Source: Dioszegia crocea
Taxonomy: Eukaryota; Basidiomycota; Tremellomycetes; Tremellales; Bulleribasidiaceae
Direction of reading: 5' to 3'
Assembly: GCA_001600615.1 (NCBI GenBank)
Contig: BCKK01000009.1
Coordinates: forward strand, 590,953 to 654,952
Length of the DNA stretch: 64,000 bases
Numbering within the stretch: position 1 is the first letter of the stretch; every line of letters begins with the position of its first letter. Shown piece by piece: positions 1-11,088 of this stretch. The translations under genes and the position numbers were made by a program. Under the pieces are notes generated by a model. That model saw only the letters and a list, made by a program, of their open reading frames with translations, made no database searches and had not been told where the DNA came from.

Positions 1-3000
1 GTGGGAGGAGGAGATTGGAAAGCATCCTGTAAGGGAGATCTGAGAATTGAGCCTTTCCGCTGTCGACTGATGTAGGGCGATTGACGATCTTCCTTTGCCC
101 CATCCTTCGCCAGTAGCCAGTTCTCATCCACCGACATCTTCAGCCCCGTCACGCTGGGAGGTAGGACAAGCTCATCGCGGTCCGAGTACATTCGTGCGCG
201 GCCAAGGTCCCGTATCTCCACCTTCCATTTCACCTGGCTCCGCCCGCGCATCGTCCCGGTATCCTCTCTGCTGTCGGCACTGGTCACGCTTGCCGCGCGA
301 GATCTGCCAGGACCAACAAGGTCGCTTTCGCGAATAGGAAGGCCGACGTCCGCGATGATGTTTGCGAGAACTGATGACAGAGTTTGGCTAGGATAGATGG
401 GGTAATGGAATTGTAGCGAGCGGTCGGAAGTGGCGTTGGGTAGCTCGACGGTGATTGGGACAAGAGAGGTGGTGGGGATGAGAAGGCGGAATGTGTGGTA
501 TCCTAAAGGTGCGAGCTGAGTGTCCTTGGGAATAACGTCTACGACGGTCAGCTGAGGTCAAGACTTATCAAGTCGCAATTGGCGAAATGCTCACCAAGTT
601 CAAACGACGTGATCTCTTCCTCGGTCCACCAACTCCGCTCTCGCCGTTGCTTCACAGGCCACAAGACGTTTTCCCTCACCACTTCCGCCCTATCCCTTTC
701 CTCGACAAAGCCATACTCATCCCTTTCGCCGCCGACTCGATCGTCTCGCGCTAACCTCTGCACAAGCTGTTCGGCGGTCTCGAGGAGGATTGCGTGTATC
801 TCGAGGGGCTGCGCTCCATCATCTGGGAGATTGACGCGTATGGTATCAAACCCATTGCTTATGCCGACTTCTGTCATATCATGTCGTGCTAGAGCGTTGT
901 AGGGTTGTTGACGAGGAATGTGAAGGGTAAACTTGGTCGTTGTGAGGACGTCCAGCCCCGTCGTGACGCGTCGCGTACGCTATCGTACAAAGTGGGACAA
1001 GTGGTCGATCGTGATACAAACACGCAGCATGGCGAGGGTATGAGTGTTCTCATCCTTTGCCACTCACTGGTATGCTTTAAGCTCTGCTCCGTGTTGAAAC
1101 GTTGAGGGCCGCGTGTGGATGAGGGAGGCCCGAGCGCTGGAGACATTATCATTTCCCGCAAGCTGGCTGGGCTCGGAAGGCATGTCGAAAAGACGGTGCA
1201 TGTATGGCCGCAGAACACGCCTAACTGCTGTAGATACGAGTAGGAAGAATCTATCGCAGTGACTAAATGATATACACACTTGTCAGTTCTTCGCGCAAGG
1301 AGGGACCTCCGCCAACAATGCTGAAACCTGTATGCCGTAAGTGTGGCACTGACGAGAGTGGCGCCAGGCTCACCTTGCTTTTTGCCACCCACACCTAACA
1401 CCTGATAGCTTTTTGTATTTTGTACCATAGATCCTCCGCCTTCACCGCCGCGACCGCAAAGAGCGGCGTCATGGTGCTCAGAAAGCAGTGCAAGAATATC
1501 GTGCGTTGTTGATTCGAGAGCTCCCCGCGGTACTTGCCGATTGTCCTAAAAGCCCATTCGGAGCCATACCCTACGCCCAAGTATGGTACCATAATGACGA
1601 CGATGAAGATTGGGTCAAAGATCCAGTCAGGTATCTTGCTGAATACAGTAGAAGGGAAGCAGATGATAGTCTTCCACAGCGGTCGCTTGGTACGATTGGT
1701 GCGCCCACGGGCAGTCGAGAGGGATTTCTTCGCCTTGGCAGTACTTTTGGCTCGGGGGCTGGCGTTGAACATCCAGTACAGGGAACAGGCGAAAGTGGGG
1801 ACTCCGACAAGCATGATGAAGTTGAGTAGGAGGAAGGCTGTAGTATTGGACATCCTTGCAGAGACTTTGGTGACGATGGTTCCGTCGGCATGGACCGAGC
1901 CGTTTTTGGTCGGTGGCGTTTCATCGCCAGCGGCAGCGGTAACGAGGATGGCGTAATAGCCTAGGACACCGGTAAAGGAGATCAGGGTCAGCAGACCTGT
2001 AAATTTTCCCATCATGCCCCAGCTGCACCCCCTCATCATCTCCGCCGGACCTCGACATCTCGCTCCCATCATCAATGCCTCTCCGGCAACTGCGAGGGAA
2101 TGGAGAAGCTGGCGCGGAGCACTCAAGGCCCAAACCACCTTGGCCTTGATGCGCCTCCCTGCCTTCGTGAACACTCCCCAGAACCTCCTCATCAGCGCAC
2201 CATATCGCCTCTCCTCCTTCGGTAGCTTTGCGATGAAGAGGGTAACGGTACACATATCGAAGATGAAGATCAAGCCGAAAAAGGTCCAGAGGATGAGCAG
2301 GATAGTAGGGCCGGTCGATCCGCCCCCCAGGATATCGGCCAGCCTGGCAAGGACGAAGGGAACCTTGCCCTTATCGGCGGACACCTCGGCTCGTCTTCTC
2401 ATATTGGCAGTTTCTTTTGGGATGTTGAAAAGGAGTGTGATTTGCTGACCCACTGCGAGTATCCCTGCCGTAGACAGCACGCAAAGCAGCGATGCGATTG
2501 GTGCGTGGGTGATGACGAACAAGAGGAATCTAGCGAGAGAGATGGGACCGTTAATTTGAGGCATTGTCGTACCGGGTGATAGGTCGGGAGGCAGGGCGAT
2601 ATTTTCGCCTAGCTCATCAGACTCTCTGTCTGCAGCCGTCTCCTCTTTCTTCGCCTTGCGCAGACTCCTCTGTCTCGCTTGTTTCTCTGACTTTTTGGCC
2701 GCTTTGGACGTGGTCTTTTTGACCTTTTTCGTCCTTCTCACTCTCATCGCCTCGTTAAGGGGTGCGTCGGCTTTGTCGGCGTGTATCACAGACGCTCGGC
2801 CATCGCTGTCAGACTCAACATCAATTGCCGAGTCTGAGTCAACAACTGGGACCTTCCGTTGGTGGCTCTTTGTTGTGGTGACTGCGGCACCATTGGGCTC
2901 GCCTCCCCTCATGCTACCTCCATCAAGGTCGATCGCTTCGTCCTCGAACGCTTCATCATCGCTCAACGCTTTATCCTTTTTCCCTCCAGCTGTATTCTTT

Positions 3001-6000
3001 CTCACCGGCTTTCCATACGTCGTTTTCTCATTATACCAGGTATTCGAAGCATCGGACCTAGTGCCATCCGAGGACTTTTTTGCGAGAGCCGTATCAGCTT
3101 CCCCCTTTTCCTTTTGGAAGCCTTTTTGTTCCCCATCCTTTTGAGCTTTCTTGGCAAGTAAGAGTCGGGCCAATTCTGTTGTGTTCTCTTTAGAAAGAGT
3201 TTGAGGTTTGACGTTCTCTGTGTCGTCCCTTCTTGATTGTTGCTTCCGGCGACCTGACGGTGTGACGTCGTTATCGGTATCGCTGTATGCGAACTCATCG
3301 GAAAACGGATCTTTTGCCTTTTTCACATCTGTACCTATCAGCCGAAAATACAGTGGTCGGTCAACCGGGGCTCATGCGAGAATTGGAAATCTGACTTACC
3401 GAGTTTCTCGGCTGAGCCGCTCTCAGTACCTCCTTTCTCCGTACTCTGATGGTGCCTATCTGGGTCCTGAGATGTCTCTCGTGGACTTTTAGGCCGGCTA
3501 TCATAAGATGGAGCGGCAGTGTCGTTCACGGGATGTGAGGTGATTGGCGAGGCTTGCGATTGTGAGTTCCCGTTCAGATTCTTGGGTGGGGCGGTCGTTG
3601 TACCTGGGACTCCGCCTCCTGTGCTGCCAGGTTGATATTTCTTCACTTGAACCGGAGGCCAGCGTACTGTTCTCTCCGGACGTTCCGCTAATGGAGTCAG
3701 TCAGGTCCACATCATAGGCGTGACCTTATGGACATAGCGAATGCAGACATACCCTGACTGTCTTTGATCGGACTTGAGTAGATTGTCTCAGGTCGCGCAG
3801 CATTCTCATTCTGGAGCATCGGTTCCCTCTTCAGCTGTTCAGCCTTAGGCTTAGACTGGGTTTCGATGAGCGCTTTCTGTCTCGCAGCCTCATCATACTC
3901 CTCAGTGATGTCTAACACTCTCGGGCCATCGAGATCTGCGGAAGGCAAGGCATAAGCGAAGCGATCGTCGTCATTCCCTGTTTGTTGATGGGATGAGTGG
4001 TTTTTATTGTTGGCATCGTGACGTCTCGGTAGCAAATCTTCAGCCCCTTGCGCTTTAGGCGCATCTGTCGTATTGTCGCCTGCTGCTGTAGCAGCACGGT
4101 GAGTCGGACTGTGCGGGGTGAAAAGATTGTTTGCCGATCGCACACGCTCAGGCTCCTGGAAAGCCGCTTCTGTTTCCTGTCTTACGACCGGCACTTTGGT
4201 GTCACCCTTCTGTTCCCGGTTGCCTTTGACTTTTGCCTTGAAAGCAGCCATATCTTCGTCCGCCTTGGGCTTTTCCTCAAGTCTGAGTTGCTCTTTGCGT
4301 GGAGAAACAACTGACACCTCGACGGTCTCTTGCGGTGGCGGTTCTGAGATATCAGCCGACACATTCCACTTCACGGCAAAGACGATTGAAGAGACTATTT
4401 GTACCGATCATGATGAGCTGAAAACTCACTTGAGCCGTCCCTGATGGCATCCATTCTTTGCTTTTCAGCCTCGAACTGTTCCTCTATCTCTTTGTTGTCT
4501 CTCTCCTGGGAGTACTGCGCTTTTGAGACGACGTGTACCAGCCCTTCTGCATTGTATCAGCGATTTCCCTCAACGCTGACTCCTGAAGTGACTCACTAGT
4601 CTCACGCTCACTCTTGTCCAGATCCTTCTTGACTGGGCTCGCAAGCTTCACTGCGGGCTCGGGTACGGGCGAGCCGACTGGCGCGGTCGCCGATTTGGCG
4701 GCGTTCTCAGCGTCCCTCCGTTTCTTCTCCTTGATATCCCTTCGATACCTTTTGCTGTCCTTGTCGGAATCACGCTTGGATTCCTCTGTCGGCTTCGGCG
4801 GGGAAATCAACGGCACCGAGATATCCCTGGTCACTTTATCGGCCGCTCCACCCGGCGGTTCCTCAGCCGGAGTCTGCCTCAGTCCCCTCTTGCGTCTTTT
4901 TTCGAAGTCCTCCTCATCTTTCTTCTGATCTGCGTCTTTCGGTTTCCCCACTACATCCTTCTCCACTTCATCCTTTCCTCCTATTGAAGCCTTAGAACCC
5001 TCTTTCAGCCTTTTAGGCGAGCTTAGAGTTAGATCCTTGCTGGGCTCATCCTTAGTTCCCGCTTCCGGTCCCGTTGGCTCGATCACGATCGCTGGTGCCG
5101 ATGGGGCAGTAGGTTTAGGTAGATGCGCCAGGGGATCTGTCGGGGTTGATCTTTCCTTCTGAGGTGGAAAGTCGTTCCAAGCGTGAGGGCCTTGCCCCGA
5201 GTAATTGTTGATGATCGTGCCAGCCGGAGCAGCCTGTTGAAATCTCGTAGCTGGATCTGAGGACTGATATTGCGGCACGCGGCCAGCCTCGTCCTGGGAA
5301 TTCCTTCCATTTGACCGCTTGTTCCCCCGACCAAAAATCCCGCCTAGATCGTCATATTTCGGAGCTCCCATCAGCCGCAGTGGAGAGTTACGCCGCTGTG
5401 ATGTCTGCTGCTGACGACCTGCCTTCCGAGAGTCATCCGAGTACTCCTCCCTGCGTCCTGACCTCCCTCGTGCTCTTGAAGATCGCTCGCCTTCCGACCC
5501 AGATTCAGAGTCGCGGTGAGCATGACTTGCCAGCCGCTTCTGGCCGCGAGCTCTGGATCCGGATCTACTTAGGACCGAATTCTCCGCGCCTTTCCCTTGA
5601 CGCCGTCTCGAGCTCCGGCCCATCTTATTCCCGGACTCTGCATGAGAATCCTCCTGGCCGGTTTCTTCACCAGTGTCGGATGACTGGACGCCCCTCGAGT
5701 CGCGGTGAGCATGACTCGCCAGCCGCTTCTGACCGCGAGCTTTTGATCCGGATCTGGTTCGGACCTTCTCCGCGCCTTTTTCTGGACGCCGTTTCGAAGT
5801 CCGCCCCTTCTCATTCCCGGACTCTGCATGAGAATCGTCCTGGTCGGTTTCTTCACCCGAGTCGGACGATCTGGCGGCCTCAATCTGCTTTTGGGCATGG
5901 ACATTTTCGCTTCTTCGGCCGGACGCCTCCCTATTCCTCTTCTTCCCTGGCTTGTCGCCAAGCACCATACCCTTGGAAACAGATTCAAATTCAGAATCAA

Positions 6001-8338
6001 CCCCTTCCTCTAGCTGCTTCTGAGCCTTTCCTGCCTTCAGCCGTTTGACCGTGTCAGAATCTTCGTCGTCCGTCGACTCAACCGGCTCGTAGACTGGTAT
6101 TGCCTTTTCCTCACTCTCCACTTTCTTGCTCCCCCTTCCCTTCCCCTTCGCCAGTTCCTTTTCCTCCTTCCTGGCTTTCTGCTTCTCCCCTTTCTCTTCT
6201 TTTCCAAGCTTTGACTTGGACGCTTCGCTTTCGTTCATGTCGTCGGCCGATAAAGCTGAGTCATGCCCTGCGTCTGCCAGCTGCAGCTGTTCAGGTTTGG
6301 CGTTCAGCTTGAGCGCCTCTCTCGCCTCCAGCCGATCCCTCTTTGATGCTTGCTTCCTCAGCGCCTTCTGTATTGTGTGTTCCTCCTTGCGTTCGTCACT
6401 TCCCTTCTGTTCCCACTCCAGAAGAGCCTTCTCCTCCTCCAACCTAGCCTCTTCCAATCGCTTCAGATCGTCTTCCCTCTTCTCCTCCCTCTTCTTCGCA
6501 TCCTCTTCCTCTTGCAATCTGAGCTTCTCTGCCTTCTCGAGCTCTAGTTCTTTTTCCAGCTCCAAATCCTCCTTCTCCCTCTTCAGCCTCTCCAACTCTT
6601 CCTCCTTCTCCCTTCCCACCTCCTCCGCACTCTTCTCCGCTTGCAGTCTAACCTCCTCCAACCTCTCAAGCTCCAGTCTTTTCGCGTCTTCCAATGCTTT
6701 GGCCTCCTTCTCTTCCTGCAGCCTAACCTGCTCCAATCTCTCCATTTCCTTCCGCACCTCCTCGGCATCCTTCTCAGCTTGCAGCCTGAGCGCCGCCTGC
6801 CTGTCCACCTCATCCTTCTCAATTTGCAGCTTGAGAGCCGCTAGTCTGTCCAGCTCTTCCTTCGCCTTGATCGCCTCCAATGCCTTCTTCTTGGACTCCG
6901 CCTCCAATGCCTTCTTCTTGGCCTCTGCCTCTTTGAGCGCCCCCGCCAGTCTAACCAGTTCACCTTTCGCCTTCGCCTCCGCCTCCAATTCTTCCTTCGC
7001 CTGAGCCTCTTCGAGCAACTTCTTTTGTCTGGCCTCTTCCTCTCGCAGCTTGGCGTTCCGCGCTTCCAGCAATCTTAGTTCCTCCGCCACCTGCTTCGCT
7101 TTTGCTTCAGCGAGCTTTTGGCGGCCAAATGCTATCATGCGTTCTTTTTCTGCCGTCGCCGCCAGCTCTGCAGCTGTCTTGGCCTTGTTCAATTCGCCTT
7201 CGGCTTCAATAAGATTCTTGGGGTTTCTTGACCAAAGTGGTATGGCGAGAGGGTCCAAAGGAGGTTTAGGAGGCAGTGGTGGCTACCAGGGATCAGCGAA
7301 GACCAGCAGAGCGCAAGGAAGAGAGCTTACAAGTCCGGTCTGAGCTTGGGGGCTGATCCCGGCCCCAGACATCATGGCGTCCTAAGATATCAGTAATCTG
7401 TCCGCATGGTATAGAGCCATGTTGGGGGTTTTACTGACAAATTTGGCCCTGGCTTGTTCAGCCAGCAGTCGCTTTTCAACTTCCGCATGATGCTCGGGGA
7501 AGGGATCCGCCATCATGACTATAGGTTGAGGAGTTGGACAACCACCAGGCAAAACTGGGAGCTGAATGAAATTTGGCGCAGCGGATGCGAAGGAGTTTCC
7601 ACCACCAGTTTGTGCAAGTCCTGTATTGATAGGCGGAGGACGCCCATCTCCTCCGCCTGCCGGAGGGGCTACATCGAAGGCGACTCCACGCCCTTGAGGA
7701 GGCGGAGCGGTTCCTCCGGACACCTGCGTGGAGATGTCCGTCCGGAACACTTCCTCCGCCAAGTCCCCAGGATACTCCCTATGACTCATATTCTCAAAAC
7801 TGGCCGTTTCGTCCAAATTCAGGAACACCTCCAGGTCAAGCGGTTGATATTTCAGAGGAGAGATGACTTCGGTATGCACATGTCGGGAGACCTCGGGCCA
7901 TGGGTTGATAGGCTGGATCGGCTGGAGGGGTTCTGCCTGAGGTTCCGGCTGAGGTAGAGGGGTATTGCCATTTTGACCTCCGCCACCTTGATTGCCGGTC
8001 CCAGTCCCCAGTGGTACTGCGCCGTACCGACCACGTGGAGCGGGCGGAGGAGCATCGCGTATATTTGAAGGCAAGGGATCGGCCGAACGAGGTGCCGGGG
8101 CAGGGTTATTGGGAGTGATATCAGGGGGGTTGGTCAAGATAGGTTGATTGTCGGCTGGATTTCGCTCTCTTTGTCGCCGGCGCTCGGTCTTTGTAGCTTC
8201 AGCCTCGGGAGTTGATCGTTGGAGACCTGGTACGCTCGGTAGCCAGCCCTTGACATGTGCCGTGGAAGCGATAAGGACGCCGAGCACGATAGCGACGAGT
8301 GTGATGGCCTCCCAGAAGGCACTGTTTGCTGACGTCAT
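1..8338 (-). CDS. Giant membrane-anchored coiled-coil protein, partial (C-terminus beyond left edge)
   Basis: I do not recognise the family. Several large open frames join through good introns into one reading frame. Exons (high to low): 7439-8338, 7331-7381, 4597-7282, 4430-4546, 3753-4343, 3400-3687, 1446-3328, 1374-1401, 1280-1327, 1068-1227; then frame-compatible blocks 595-979 and below 538. Phases agree down to 1068; the join from 1068 to 979 is off by one base in my model and is unresolved. The start ATG (8336-8338) opens a hydrophobic segment around residues 9-27 (AITLVAIVLGVLIASTA), so a signal anchor is likely. A Pro/Gly-rich stretch follows, then about 350 residues of Glu/Lys/Arg/Leu coiled coil, a Ser/Arg/Lys-rich repeat region, acidic linkers, and in exon 1446-3328 about six hydrophobic spans. 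The C-terminal part looks globular. In total about 2,550 residues lie in the window. The layout suggests an organelle or nuclear-envelope tether; that is inference. Confidence 0.72.
5512..5889 (-). repeat. Two tandem 189-bp in-frame repeats inside the giant gene
   Basis: Positions 5512-5700 and 5701-5889 are near copies with a 189-nt period (63 codons). Both begin cgcggtgagcatgact and share a block around gactctgcatgagaatc. The encoded unit carries a Ser/Asp/Glu patch (DSHAESGN) followed by a basic patch (ARGQKRLASHAHRDS). The length is a multiple of three, so the repeat keeps the reading frame. Confidence 0.85.
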
Positions 8339-8738
8339 CTTGCTCTGCGGGCGAGTTTTGGATGATTTCCACCGAAAAACCGTTGCGTCTTATGCATATA
8401 GATAGTACATAGGAGGGTATGATTGGCTATCAGAAGATTGGAGAGCTGGCATAAAGGAGCAGCCAACAAGCAGGAGGTGCAAGGGGTAGCGACCTCAAAG
8501 GAGCGCCACAGCCACGACTCACTGCCACACTCGCTTAACTCGCCAAAGACGCGTTCGATTGGCCTCGTTTCAGGTTGTGTGTTTGTGTGTGTTTTGTGTT
8601 TGGCACTCTGCGTGTAATCTTATTCTGCGACACGGGGCTGAGAATGACGGTGTCTCAACCTCACTATCCCTGGGCTAAGCCTATAAATCATTCCTTGCTG
8701 TGTAGTTTGCGTTGCAATCATATCACTGCCCAATCAAC
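8339..8738. promoter_or_regulatory. Divergent promoter region, giant gene / kinase
   Basis: About 400 bp separate the two divergent start codons. A TATA-like TATAAAT at 8682-8688 lies roughly 50 bp before the kinase ATG. I see no open frame of note here. Confidence 0.5.
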
Positions 8739-10895
8739 ATGGATTTCGATGTCATTCCGGTGAGTCTGCGCCTCTTTGTCCTGGGTTCGAGCTGACTGGG
8801 TAGTATGAGGATATAGCCTGGGGAGAGAAGTTGGGATCGGGAAGTTTTGGCTCTGTCTTCAAGGGTATGTGTCCGCGGATATGTGATGAGATCCAGCTGA
8901 TTATCTAGGAAACTATTTGGGTATCGATATCGCCATCAAAGAAGTATTGCCTTCAACCGAGTATGATGTGAGTCTCGGCCGTCAGTAGGGGTACAGTCAC
9001 TGACGTATAGGTACACAAGTACTTTGAAAGGGAATGGCGCATCATGCGGGAATGTAGACACCCCAATATCGTCCTCTTCTTGGGTCTATCAAAGGCTGTA
9101 GACGGAGACGGTCGAGTTTTGTGAGCTTCCCTCTTTTGTCATCTAGACCTGTCTGACGTCCACAGCATCGTCTCGGAATTCGTGCCCAGAGGCAATCTCA
9201 GACAATTCATCCTCTCATCCCATTCTTTCCCATGGCGACTCCGACTATCCTTCGCTACGGATGTAGCTCGGGCTGTGGCCTATCTCCACGCGCGACAGGT
9301 AGGTCATTCAATGGATCATACTGACAACCAGTGTATTCATCGTGATCTCAAAGGTGAAAACCTCTTGATTACCAGTAATGAACGAATCAAAGTGACAGAT
9401 TTCGGATTCGCCAGGATTGCTTCTAGGAACGCGGATGAGATGAGGCGGATGACTTACTGCGGTACCGATGTGAGATCCTTTCCCGCATACTTGAGACATG
9501 ACTGATACTTTAGGGCTATATGAGTCCCGAAATCATCAATGGCTTCGAATTTGACCTACCTACCGATGTCTTTTCTCTTGGTATCATCTTTACCGAAATC
9601 CTCTCTCGTCGACTCGTAGACTCCAAGACATTCATCGTGAGTCCCATCTCGACCATGACTAACTTTCCAGCGCCAAGCACCATCTTTCGTCCCTGATCAA
9701 GCTGAGGTCAGACGACGAGCATCTAAAGGTTGTCCCCCAGCTTTCGTCGAGCTCGCCCTTCATTGCTGTCTCGAAGACCCTGCCGCCCGGCCCAAGATGC
9801 CCGAAGTCTTAGCGCGCCTCAGGGAGATTGAGCTTGACGTCCTCAGTCGGCTAGACAACGAGACGGAGCATGTGGGCTCGATTAGGATCTTACAGCATAC
9901 CGGTAAACGCGCCATGCCGATCTTTGAGCCTGTGAAAGAAACGACTGCAGCTCAAAGGGAGGATGAAGGCGAAGCGAGTGATAAGCGAATGGAAGAGGAC
10001 GCGTTGGAGGCTTTGGCAAAGTTACAAGTGGATGGGAAAGGGGCTGCAGAGCCTGGGGAGGGTGATACGAAGGATACATGGAGGACGGCAAGGTGGGAAG
10101 AGCAACCAAGTGTCATTACTCAATGGTCGGACGCGAGCGAAATGAGAGGTATGTCTGTGAAGTTGGGTATAGGCTGATTTCAGGCCATCATCGCCTTTTA
10201 CCTTCTGATCAGACTTCCTCTTCATTCGAAGCTGGTCCGCCACACGATTACGACTCTTCATTCATGCAGAATGTCGGTAATGCTTCTGCGATTCAGAATG
10301 CTATTCCGCCAGATGATACCACGTCAACAATGACCATCAAAGCTTCACCATCTGGTACTTCCCTCCCTGCCCTGGATTCCACCCCTGAGGAGCCTATCCC
10401 CAAGGCCACAGCGACGGAAGCTGCTCCGCCGTCGACAGAATCGGAAGCCCCAGCTGTACCGGAGAAGATCAAGACCAAGGCGGATCGGGCGGATGAAGAA
10501 GCGGCGAAGCAGGCCCAGCCTCCTGCGCATGGGACCCATAGGTTCACTCTGATTGAGAAGGAAGCTTTAACGTTGTTGAGCGGCAAGAAGCCCTCTACTT
10601 GTGAGTTGTTGACCTTTGCTATTCAGGATGGTTGCTGATGAAGTAGTCCCTTCGACATTTGCTGCTTTCTTGCCTAAAGCTTTGGCCCCAAGTAATAAGT
10701 GCCCAGTATGTCATAAGCGGATCGGTCAACGCCCAGCTCTTCAGTGTGATGATTGCTCAGGTATGTCTTTCTCTTTACCCAGTGAGCACGAGCTGACTGT
10801 CAGTCTTCGTCCATGTCAAATGCTCCCACGCCGCCGCTAGGGATTGTACAGGCGAAGAAGCTGGAGCTCGCGTGACGGCTGAGCGCAAGGCATGA
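8739..10895 (+). CDS. Protein kinase, TKL/LISK-like, with C-terminal C1-like zinc module
   Basis: Eleven exons: 8739-8759, 8804-8864, 8909-8967, 9011-9120, 9166-9298, 9332-9469, 9514-9636, 9671-10148, 10184-10600, 10647-10760, 10804-10895. All kinase landmarks are visible: glycine loop GSGSFGSV, the VAIK-type lysine in IAIKEV, the catalytic loop HRDLKGENLL, the DFG motif (DFGFARI), and an activation segment ending CGTDGYMSPEI. The HRDLKGEN/TKL-type pattern suits the LIM-kinase-like (LISK) group of fungal kinases rather than CAMK or CMGC. After a disordered Ala/Pro/Glu linker, the last two exons encode CPVC, CDDC, then FVHVKC and RDC, matching the Cys/His spacing of a C1 domain from its first cysteine pair on. 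Typical C1 domains bind lipid, but the first His ligand is absent here, so lipid binding is uncertain. Confidence 0.88.
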
Positions 10896-11088
10896 TGTGT
10901 GGCGATGAAATATGAGGAAGTGATTGTATGCTCTAGTTCGCGTGGCGGGATCTCGTTGGATGTATACTCGTATCGTTATTCTACGAGATTTGAGAACCAG
11001 GCCTGACCAGCTGATGGCCATGACCCCTAGCATAGAATATCGACATTCTGACAGTATAGACAGCCTACAACCCACCATCTATCACCAT

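Noticed and set aside
889..1428. 179-codon minus frame read without introns
   Set aside because: It crosses clear intron signals; the spliced frame (LGVGGKKQG, GGGPSLREELT) fits far better.
5311..7004. Long plus-strand open frames (Ser-rich) opposite the giant gene
   Set aside because: They are antisense shadows of the Lys/Glu-rich coiled coil; the minus frame has consistent exons and phases.
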